This document shows positions 1-6,644 of a stretch of 32,494 nucleotides of DNA, in pieces. Made by a program: the position numbers and the translations under genes. Origin of the DNA: Fuerstiella sp. (lineage in GTDB: Bacteria; Planctomycetota; Planctomycetia; Planctomycetales; Planctomycetaceae); contig JAQWOH010000033.1 of NCBI GenBank assembly GCA_029245955.1, positions 1 to 32,494 of the forward strand. Reading direction: 5' to 3'. Numbering within the stretch: position 1 is the first letter of the stretch; every line of letters begins with the position of its first letter. A model generated the notes under the pieces. That model was not told the DNA's origin. It did no database searches and saw only the letters and a list, made by a program, of their open reading frames with translations.

Positions 1-53
1 CGTGGGCTTATGTGGGCTATATCTCCGATGGTGAGCCCATTGGCGAGTTTTGA
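1..53 (+). CDS. C-terminal tail of an upstream gene, probably a DUF1559-type pseudopilin (partial)
   Basis: An open frame enters from the left edge (codons from base 3) and stops at TGA 51-53. The last residues read WAYVGYISDGEPIGEF. Planctomycete DUF1559 (prepilin-like, type II pseudopilin) proteins commonly end in a short Gly/Asp-rich strand of this style. In these genomes they are often followed by a very small lipoprotein gene, as is seen here at 149. Only 16 codons are visible, so the family call is an inference from the tail and the neighbour; that a coding frame ends here is more likely than the exact name. Confidence 0.45.
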   Translation, partial: WAYVGYISDGEPIGEF

Positions 54-80
54 TCATTATTGATTGGTAAAGTTCACCAA

Positions 81-110
81 CCCTCAGAGGTCTGATAACA
101 CCTTTGAGGG
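81..110 (+). other. 11-bp stem-loop between the upstream gene and the small lipoprotein
   Basis: Arms CCCTCAGAGGT (81-91) and ACCTTTGAGGG (100-110) pair over 11 bp with one G-U wobble around an 8-nt loop. No T-run follows, so it is not a canonical intrinsic terminator. It could be an mRNA processing or stability element that sets different expression of the two flanking genes, or a Rho-assisted terminator. Confidence 0.4.
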
Positions 111-148
111 CTTCAAAACAACGCGGACTCTTTAAGGAAAGACCATTG

Positions 149-340
149 ATGTTGAAGCTGAAATTGCTTGCCGGTTCCCTTTTGGCATGCACCTTGTGCT
201 GTTGGACTGTTGGGTGCGGTGGTACCGGGACCATTGACACCGCTCCTCCTGTTGATTTGCCTGATGATGCCGATCCGGCAACGGAAGGTGCAGATCCTGA
301 TACCGGTGAAGGGGATGATACTCCGGAAGGAACCGAATAG
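149..340 (+). CDS. Small secreted lipoprotein with acidic tail
   Basis: A 63-residue protein of unrecognised family. The start is set at ATG 149, 15 codons inside the longest frame, because AAGGAAA at 134-140 lies at ribosome-binding distance and the next residues (MLKLKLLAGSLLACTLC) form a short basic n-region and hydrophobic core. There are two possible lipoboxes: LLAC with Cys14 and TVGC with Cys23. The mature part is almost entirely Asp, Glu, Pro, Thr and Gly, so it is probably an unstructured acidic surface or periplasmic lipoprotein. It lies directly downstream of the partial gene at 1-53 and is followed by a strong terminator, so it closes that transcription unit. The function is unknown. 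Confidence 0.75.
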   Translation: MLKLKLLAGSLLACTLCCWTVGCGGTGTIDTAPPVDLPDDADPATEGADPDTGEGDDTPEGTE

Positions 341-370
341 CTCAAGGCATCGTAAATGGTGAACTCACAA

Positions 371-410
371 CGGCGGACTGGTGTACAAATGTACCCAGTT
401 CGCCGTTTTT
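371..410 (+). terminator. Intrinsic terminator of the lipoprotein unit
   Basis: CGGCGGACTGG (371-381) pairs with CCAGTTCGCCG (395-405), 11 bp with one G-U, and is followed directly by TTTTT (406-410). It lies 30 bases after the lipoprotein stop. The convergent minus-strand gene ends at 410. On that strand no U-tract follows the stem, so the terminator mainly serves the plus strand. Confidence 0.85.
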
Positions 411-3328
411 CATGGCAGACTGAAACCCGCAGGTGAGCTTTCTATGATGACAACGGACGAGTTTATCATCACATTGGCTATTGTTGTCGTTTGTCCGGAT
501 GGCCAGACAACTGACAGTTCGCTGACTTCGTCATCCACTCCCAGGCCAATCACTGCCTGCTGGTCATGAGATGAGAGGTATGCTCCGGCTGTTTGAAAAT
601 ACCGGTGTCTTCCGGCAGGTGTGACGATCCTGATGACAGCTCCGACAGCGTCTCGGGCTGAATCCGTTCCGACAAGCCTCACGGCCAGCCAGTTGCCGTT
701 ATCGGGTGTGTCGTTCGTGAGCAGTTGCGTACCAGACGCCAGGTCAGAAACCACAATATCCGGTCGACTGTCCTGGTTCCAGTCGAGAGTGGCTACCCCG
801 CGGCCCAACTGTGGTACCGAGAAGTAGGGGCCGGCATTATGCTGCCGGAACTGTCCCGTGCCGTCGTTCAGGAAGAACTGAGGCGGCATTTTGTAAGGTC
901 GATTCGGTTTCCGATAGTTGTTGATGTGGCCGTTGGCCACAATCAGGTCCAGGTCACCATCGAGGTCTGAATCCAGCAGCACTGTCCCGAATCCCAGCGG
1001 GGACCGGCTGGGATCCGTCAGCGCCGCGGCGTTTGTGACGTCCGTAAAAAAACCATTTCCGTTTTGTGCATAGAGCGTATTGGTTTCGTTTTCAAAATTC
1101 GTAACAAAGACGTCCAGATGCCCGTTGCGGTCGACATCACCGGCGGCAACTCCCATACAGGCTTCATTTTTTGCGTCACCATTCACAGCCAGGCCCCGTG
1201 CGACTCCCTGTTCAAGAAAAGAAAATTCTCCAGTGTCGGCTGACTGTCTGAAATAGAAGTTGGGGGCGACGTCGTTGGCTACAAACAGATTCAATCTTCC
1301 TGTGGCCTCAAAGTCAGCTGCGATCACCGCAAGTCCGTTGCCACCCTCACAAAGAAGCCCACCCTGTGCCGTTGCATCAAAGAACCCACCCTTACCGTCA
1401 CTTAGAAACAGTTGATCCTGAGCGGACGGAAACAACTGCGGCAGGCACGTTGTCGGGACTCCGTCAGTTTCGCATATTCGGGTTAGCACGTCCTTTCCAC
1501 CGAGGTAGTTGACGGAGTAAATGTCCGGGAATGCGTCGTTATTCAGATCTGCGATCACGGAACTTGTTGACCAGGCGTTTGAATCACCCTCGATCCGACC
1601 GGAAACATCTGTGAACGTGCCGTCGCCATTATTCCGGCGTAGCTGATTTCTGCCAATTCGGCCGACAAACAGATCGGGGAAACCATCATTGTCATAATCC
1701 CCGACCGACACTCCGGTACTAAACGATCTTTTGTCTTCGGTATCGAATGCTGATTCTGTTCGCCGGAACGCTGTTCCTCGCACATTTCTGAAAATCCGGT
1801 CGGTACTTGCAGAATCGGTTGCCGGGGCAACCGGCCAGTTTCCACCCTGAGGAAAAAACAGGTCCGGCAGACCATCCCTGTCAAAATCAATTACACCGAC
1901 TCCGCCGCCAAGAGTTTCCAGCAGACGTTCCGTGCCGTCGTTTGGTCTGCCGCCATTATTATAGGAAAAGTTCAGGCCGACCAGGGCGGCCTCTTCCTGA
2001 AATACAGCAGCGCCGGAGGCATTTGCAGTCAGTTGGCCAGTGGTGTCTGCAGAGATTTTATCGGAAGCATCCGACAAGAGAGTGTCAATATTTGGGAGCA
2101 CAGCGAAAGACGTCGGCAGCCGGGCGTTGATGCGGAGTGAGTGCAGTGTCGTGATCCGCTGCCTGAGTTCCTGCTGAATCCATGCCGACGATGACTGATG
2201 TTTCGCAGCAACGACGCACCACGCGTAGCACTCTGCATCCAGGCCAATTTCATTCGCCAGTCTGGCACAGTCTTCGATGCTTGACAGCTGCTGTGTATTC
2301 CATGCGGTCTTGGCCTCACGTTCGTAGGCTTCCAGCTGAGTTGCCCGGCGAAGATAAGTTGCAGCCTCTTTTTCTCTGCCGGCCTGCTGAAGTATCTGGC
2401 CGAGGTAATAGTTGACTCGTCGGCTGGCGGGCTCTGTTTGCAGGGCATTCAGAAAATACCCTGCTGCCGTACGAAAGTTGTTTTCAGCTCTGGCCTTCAT
2501 TCCGCGTACGGCCAGGACGTCCGGGTGATGCCGGACATTCTCCGACAGCGAAGCTTCCCATTTTTCCAGTGCAGACCAGTCCTCCAGTTGAAGCAGCGAC
2601 TCGCCACGGCGGGCGACTGCGTCACCCCAGTCGGGCCGGAGCTGGATAGTCTTCGCTGCGAATCGTTCGGCACGCAGGTAATTGCCTGCCGTCTGCTCGA
2701 ACGCCGCCTGCGCCAGCAACACATATGGATCCTGAGGCGACGCAGCCGTCCATTCTTTCAGTGTGACTTCTTCGCGAATACGGTCATGGTCGAGGGACAG
2801 GACTGCCAGGTGGACAAACTCAAATGAATCCAGTCGAATAAGCTCCAGGGTGTGGTGATTTGCCGCCTGGGTTCTTCCGCTGAATCCAAGCAGCCATGCC
2901 ATTCGATTGTGTGCGTCCGGTTGATCAGGATCCATCGCCAACAATCGTTCAAATTGTTCCACGGCTGCAGAGACTTCGAACAGCTGAAACAGAAGTGTGT
3001 CACCGGCGAGCAGTCGTGCGTCGATCGACGCACGACTGCCGCTGTCGGGGATTGCCTCCAGGTGGTCCACTGCTCTTTGGTAATCGTTTCGGTCCAGTGC
3101 CAGCTGGGCTGCAAGTATCAATGCCCTTGGATGATGTGAGTCACGGCTCAACAACTGTTCCACCGTTTCCGCGGCACTTGTCATATCGCCAAGCAGCATC
3201 GCTTTCCGAGCGTCCGTCAGCAGAGCATCTGTCGAGGGCCCCTGATTCAACCACCAAACGACGCCTGCAGATACGACTGCGACAAGAACAAGTGTTGTTA
3301 AAACAATGCTTGATCGAAGGTTCGACAC
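410..3328 (-). CDS. CRTAC1-like protein: TPR repeats, FG-GAP/VCBS propeller and ASPIC/UnbV domain
   Basis: A 972-residue exported or membrane-anchored protein. Residues about 8-28 form one hydrophobic segment (SIVLTTLVLVAVVSAGVVWW) after a short N-terminus, so it is a signal anchor. Residues about 30-350 carry TPR-like helical repeats (for example LIRLDSFEFVHLAVLSLDHD and GYFLNALQTEPASRRVNYYL). Residues about 455-870 carry FG-GAP/VCBS repeats with calcium-binding-like DxDxDGxxD signatures such as DFDRDGLPD, DYDNDGFPD and DSDLDGDLD. Residues about 880-960 match an ASPIC/UnbV domain (NWLAVRLVG, then VWPSGQ near the end). This arrangement is common in planctomycetes; the role is unproven but probably adhesion or protein and ligand binding at the surface. 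The start is GTG at 3326-3328 with AGGTGA upstream. It lies 161 bp downstream of the FG-GAP lipoprotein on the same strand. Confidence 0.9.
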   Translation of the reverse strand: MSNLRSSIVLTTLVLVAVVSAGVVWWLNQGPSTDALLTDARKAMLLGDMTSAAETVEQLLSRDSHHPRALILAAQLALDRNDYQRAVDHLEAIPDSGSRASIDARLLAGDTLLFQLFEVSAAVEQFERLLAMDPDQPDAHNRMAWLLGFSGRTQAANHHTLELIRLDSFEFVHLAVLSLDHDRIREEVTLKEWTAASPQDPYVLLAQAAFEQTAGNYLRAERFAAKTIQLRPDWGDAVARRGESLLQLEDWSALEKWEASLSENVRHHPDVLAVRGMKARAENNFRTAAGYFLNALQTEPASRRVNYYLGQILQQAGREKEAATYLRRATQLEAYEREAKTAWNTQQLSSIEDCARLANEIGLDAECYAWCVVAAKHQSSSAWIQQELRQRITTLHSLRINARLPTSFAVLPNIDTLLSDASDKISADTTGQLTANASGAAVFQEEAALVGLNFSYNNGGRPNDGTERLLETLGGGVGVIDFDRDGLPDLFFPQGGNWPVAPATDSASTDRIFRNVRGTAFRRTESAFDTEDKRSFSTGVSVGDYDNDGFPDLFVGRIGRNQLRRNNGDGTFTDVSGRIEGDSNAWSTSSVIADLNNDAFPDIYSVNYLGGKDVLTRICETDGVPTTCLPQLFPSAQDQLFLSDGKGGFFDATAQGGLLCEGGNGLAVIAADFEATGRLNLFVANDVAPNFYFRQSADTGEFSFLEQGVARGLAVNGDAKNEACMGVAAGDVDRNGHLDVFVTNFENETNTLYAQNGNGFFTDVTNAAALTDPSRSPLGFGTVLLDSDLDGDLDLIVANGHINNYRKPNRPYKMPPQFFLNDGTGQFRQHNAGPYFSVPQLGRGVATLDWNQDSRPDIVVSDLASGTQLLTNDTPDNGNWLAVRLVGTDSARDAVGAVIRIVTPAGRHRYFQTAGAYLSSHDQQAVIGLGVDDEVSELSVVWPSGQTTTIANVMINSSVVIIESSPAGFSLP

Positions 3329-3489
3329 AATTGAGGGTCACCTAAGCTGGAGGATGTCCTGCAACTCGCACGTTGCTTTCCTGGTGTTTGAGCAGCCCAG
3401 TGCAACATTGCACCGGACTCCGGCAACGACCGTGACTGCGAATCGTCGGAGGCTTCGGATGTCAGGGTGGCCACCGCCCGAAAGACGAC

Positions 3490-4983
3490 TCACTTCGCTG
3501 CCGTTTCGTTCCTGTTCCACCATATCGTAAAAATCCCCGGCGTGGCAACAGACCGTGTTTCAAACTCGCCGACGGCAAAGTCTGAGTCGCCGTCGTTGTC
3601 GAAGTCACCCACTTCCAGGGTGGCGTGCTGCGCAGATGACAGATCAAGGTTGTGACGGACAAACTCTCTGTCGTTCTGTTGTTCGAACCACACTACGGAA
3701 TTGAAGGGAACATCGTACCACCAGGTCATTGTGACCGCGGCAATATCAAGATCGCCGTCGGCGTCGAAGTCCGCTGCTGAAGCTCCATAGGCACCAGGTA
3801 GTTGATCGATATGATGATGCGTGAATTTCAAATTGCCTATGTTTTCCAGCCACTGGATGCTGTGACAGGACTTCAGCATGTGTGAGTCCATACTGTCGCC
3901 GTTCACGTACAGAACGTCGACGTCTCCGTCCGAATCCATGTCCTGCACGCTGATACAGCTGGAGCCGTAGTCCGGACGATCGGCAACGAAGATATCGTTC
4001 TTTGTGAACTCTCCATGTCCGTCATTGATGAATGCGACGATCCGTTCATGTTCCTGCGAGAACAACACGACCAGATCCAGATCGCCGTCGTGATCCAGAT
4101 CGACAATCGGAACATGACTGCTGCCGTGTCGGTCATCAAGAATTCTTGTGCGAAATGAGTCTGCGGATACAGCGGGTTCTGACGACGGAATTTGCTCCAG
4201 CAGCAACAGCCGCCCCGTCTTGCGCCACCCAAACTCGGCAACGACGATATCAAGCAGTCCGTCTCCGGTCAGGTCGGCGCTTTTCGCGTCCGCCACCCGA
4301 CCAAGTCCATCTGCCAGGACAATGCTGCCACCGGTGCCAGGATGGACTAGAACCAGGCGGCCATCGGCATGGTCGCCTGGTAAGAAACTCCCGAGATCAG
4401 CAATTAATAATTCGCTGTTGCCATCACCATTCAGGTCACACAATTCCAGTTGACACGGATTCTCTTCAGTTGCAACAACAGTTGGCGGCAAGGCGGGATT
4501 CTTCAGATTCATCCTCAGGATCTGTCCGCTCTTCATGTCACTAAGAAACAGACTGTTGTCCGCATACAGAATATCGGCAATCGCCGAACTGGCATTCCTG
4601 TCGGGCGACCGGACAATCTGTCTTTCAAAACGGACCGAGCCGGACCCCGAGACTTCGCTTGGTATTTGCAGCCTTTGCTCCGGTGAGGCGTGTGAATCGT
4701 AGTACCTCACGACTTCACTTATGGACGGAACGTGCAGATCGGTTCTGCCGGATTCCGTATAGAACCCGAAGCCCCTTTTTACTTCTTCTTCCCATAGCCC
4801 TTTGGGCAACGTGTCCGGCGCCGGGTACGAATGACAATCACCACAGAATGTGACTACCTGAGTTCTAATGTCTGTTGAAGCCACATCTTTCGCCCCTGGT
4901 GGTACACTTCCGTTCGGTCCTGCTCCACAACCGAAAGTTGTGGCAAGTAGCAGGTAGTGGATCCAGACCGGCTTTCGTGGCAT
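3490..4983 (-). CDS. FG-GAP/VCBS repeat lipoprotein with one CxxCH heme motif
   Basis: A 497-residue protein. The N-terminus has a hydrophobic stretch ending in a lipobox-like FGC with Cys19, so the mature protein is probably lipid-anchored. Residues 46-50 are CGDCH, a c-type heme attachment motif, followed by a short region resembling the planctomycete cytochrome c-like domains (about 40-110). The rest (about 130-490) consists of FG-GAP/VCBS repeats with DLNGDGNSE, DLDHDGDLD, DMDSDGDVD, DFDADGDLD and DFDNDGDSD, which form a beta-propeller. The ATG start is at 4981-4983. It lies upstream of the CRTAC1-like gene on the same strand, and both end in propellers, so they may work together at the cell surface. 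Electron transfer is inferred from the heme motif only. Confidence 0.88.
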   Translation of the reverse strand: MPRKPVWIHYLLLATTFGCGAGPNGSVPPGAKDVASTDIRTQVVTFCGDCHSYPAPDTLPKGLWEEEVKRGFGFYTESGRTDLHVPSISEVVRYYDSHASPEQRLQIPSEVSGSGSVRFERQIVRSPDRNASSAIADILYADNSLFLSDMKSGQILRMNLKNPALPPTVVATEENPCQLELCDLNGDGNSELLIADLGSFLPGDHADGRLVLVHPGTGGSIVLADGLGRVADAKSADLTGDGLLDIVVAEFGWRKTGRLLLLEQIPSSEPAVSADSFRTRILDDRHGSSHVPIVDLDHDGDLDLVVLFSQEHERIVAFINDGHGEFTKNDIFVADRPDYGSSCISVQDMDSDGDVDVLYVNGDSMDSHMLKSCHSIQWLENIGNLKFTHHHIDQLPGAYGASAADFDADGDLDIAAVTMTWWYDVPFNSVVWFEQQNDREFVRHNLDLSSAQHATLEVGDFDNDGDSDFAVGEFETRSVATPGIFTIWWNRNETAAK

Positions 4984-5038
4984 CGTTTCGTATTCTCCCC
5001 GATTTCAGTGTCTGCTGCCGAGATTTTCTTTTCACAGT

Positions 5039-5653
5039 ATGCCAGGACTCTCAGCCCATCGGGGCAAAAAAAAACCGCCGAACTCAAATCGCCTTGAAAC
5101 ACTCGACTTACGGCTCACCAGAGTCTCGCATCTCCGTCGCTTGATTTCACCTGTCTGCCGCGGAAACTGGCGATTTTCGGCGCCGAACATGCTCTTCCTG
5201 CGACTGGTCGGTTACTGCCTGCTGGATAACCATTTCCATCTGCTTCTCTGGCTGCACGAAGATGGTGACCTGAGCCGTTGGCTGCAGTGGCTGATGACGT
5301 CTCATGTCCGCCGCTATCACAGCAGCGGTCATGTCTGGCAGGGACGCTTCAAGGCGTTTCCCATTCAGGGCGATAACCACTATTTCACAGTACTCTGTTA
5401 CGTTGAACGGAATCCTCTTCGGGCCAACATGGTGGCCCGAAGTCAGGACTGGGAATGGTCGAGCCTGCAGCCGACGCCACGGAGTGGCCCGGCCGGATTG
5501 TTATCGAATGGGCCCCTGCCGAAACGTTCTCAATGGACTCGTTTTGTCAACGGAGTGGAAACGGAAGGCGCACTGGCATCCCTGCGACGCAGCGTGGTCC
5601 GCGGCACGCCTTTCGGTGAAAGTTCCTGGCAACACGCGACCGCAGCCGAGTAG
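5039..5653 (+). pseudogene. 5'-truncated REP-associated tyrosine transposase (RAYT, Y1_Tnp/TnpA_REP)
   Basis: RAYTs are HUH/Y1 single-strand transposases linked to REP palindromes. Family similarity starts only around residue 50 (an internal ATG is at 5189) and covers the usual core. It includes VGYCLLDNHFHLLLW with the HxH metal-binding pair, then DGDLSRWLQWLMTSH, GHVWQGRFKAFP and the helix YFTVLCYVERNPLRANMV, then WEWSSL. The first roughly 60-70 residues of a normal RAYT, including the N-terminal strand with the HVxxRG-type motif, are missing. The preceding 50 codons read as junk after a run of nine A bases near 5069. The C-terminus looks complete, and the stop TAG 5651-5653 lies inside the first REP arm. 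It is probably a dead copy, though the frame has stayed open. Confidence 0.75.
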
Positions 5654-5820
5654 GGTCCGCTGTGCGGACCACGTTTGGTTCTGCCACTTCAGCAGGTGAG
5701 ATCGCGACGCACTTGGGTGCTGGTCGATCTGCCATGCTGCCGGGTTCGACGCGTGCCCACGACCGGCGTTGACTTCGCGGTGGTTGAGGCTCACTGGATG
5801 GTCCGCACAGCGGACCCTAC
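5650..5820. repeat. REP/BIME-like pair: two perfect 22-bp inverted repeats, each a hairpin
   Basis: The 22 bases at 5650-5671 are exactly the reverse complement of those at 5799-5820. Each arm is itself a hairpin: GGTCCGC, loop TGT (ACA in the inverted copy), GCGGACC, with a GTAG/CTAC tail on the outer side. Two REP-like palindromes in inverted orientation about 127 bp apart are the classic bacterial interspersed mosaic element layout. They start inside the stop codon of the RAYT remnant, as expected for a RAYT and its cognate REPs. The right arm abuts the IS3 remnant. The sequence between the arms holds no gene. Confidence 0.8.
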
Positions 5821-6198
5821 CCGACACGACGATGCTTCAAAGGGCTCAGAAGTTTCCCGCCGCCTCCCGTAGAATGGCCTTGTCCAGCTCTGCTTCGGCC
5901 ACCAGCTTCTTCAATCGAGCGTTCTGCTTCTCCAGCGTCCATCAGACGCTTCGCCTGATCTGTCCGGTTCCCGCCGTACTCCTTCCGCCAGCGGTAACAG
6001 GTGTTGTCGGTGACGCCGATCTGCCGACGCGCTGTCGCAACGTCCTTTCCCTGCGAAAGCAGGACTTCCGCTTCTCGAAGCTTCTGAATAATCTCTTCTG
6101 TCTTGAATCGCTTACGTGGCCTTTGATGCCTCTCTCTTCTGTGACCAAACCCAGAGTCTACCACTCAAAGTCTGGTCGCGGTTAATGGGGGCAGGTCA
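5821..6198 (-). mobile_element. Remnant of an IS3-family insertion sequence (left end plus orfA only)
   Basis: Read on the minus strand, the element begins at 6198 with TGACCTGCCCCCATTAA, a typical IS3-family terminal inverted repeat. It continues into a non-coding leader and orfA. After the orfA stop only about 25 bases remain before the REP hairpin at 5820. The orfB (DDE transposase) and the other terminal repeat are absent from the window. No matching second end or target duplication is visible, so the element is decayed and immobile by itself. Confidence 0.75.
5846..6164 (-). pseudogene. IS3-family transposase orfA, frameshifted
   Basis: Residues RKRFKTEEIIQKLREAEVLL and the following QIGVTDNTCYRWRKEYGG are the IS3/IS911-type helix-turn-helix of OrfA. 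After QAKRLMD the frame is broken near base 5936. Continuing one base over restores the normal leucine-zipper end LEKQNARLKKLVAEAELDKA and ILREAAGNF, with the stop at 5846-5848. A single-base insertion therefore accounts for the break, unlike programmed IS3 frameshifting, which happens at the orfA/orfB junction. The upstream boundary is taken at GTG 6164, but the true start could be nearer the RKRF segment. No orfB follows. Confidence 0.8.
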
Positions 6199-6644
6199 AT
6201 ACTGAAGGACTAACACCGACGCGCCGCTTGATTCTGAGTTGCACCAATCGTGATCATTCTGCGGTGCAGGTGCGCGCTCGTTTGAACAGACACTGATTGA
6301 CTCGCCTGTGGTCCAATCGTCTCAACCACGTTCGGCCGAAATCGTGACTCAATTCGCTTGCTAACACCTGATTATCAAAGAGCTTTTCTGGCGTCGGAGT
6401 TTTTTGACCCTACGGGTTCAATCGCCTTCAACGTCATGCGAAGGCTTAATCTGAGAACGATCCCCAGCTGAACAACCAGTCCCGCCCACTCAGGCAAACC
6501 GGACCAGCGTCTCCGGCAATCAAAGGAATCTCCCGCATCAATTCGGCCGGACACCCTGGCCCCGTCCGCCCTGAATGAAACAACTCAACATTTTATTCAG
6601 ATTGCCTATGGCAATCCCGCAAACCGGACACGCGGAACAAAAAC
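6199..6644. other. Intergenic stretch without a convincing gene
   Basis: These 446 bases lie between the IS3 end and the 3' end of the large sulfatase. I see no coding frame with a family signature and no T-tailed hairpin for the sulfatase. The only structure is a 7-bp palindrome at 6600-6616 (GATTGCC, TAT, GGCAATC) without a U-tract on either strand. This may be decayed former coding or mobile DNA. Confidence 0.5.

Noticed and set aside
5656..5818. Two inverted arms as ends of an intact insertion sequence
   Set aside because: Only about 127 bp lie between them, with no transposase; the hairpin arms fit a REP pair better.
6600..6616. Palindrome GATTGCC-TAT-GGCAATC as terminator of the large sulfatase
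   Set aside because: No U-tract on either strand and only a 7-bp stem.
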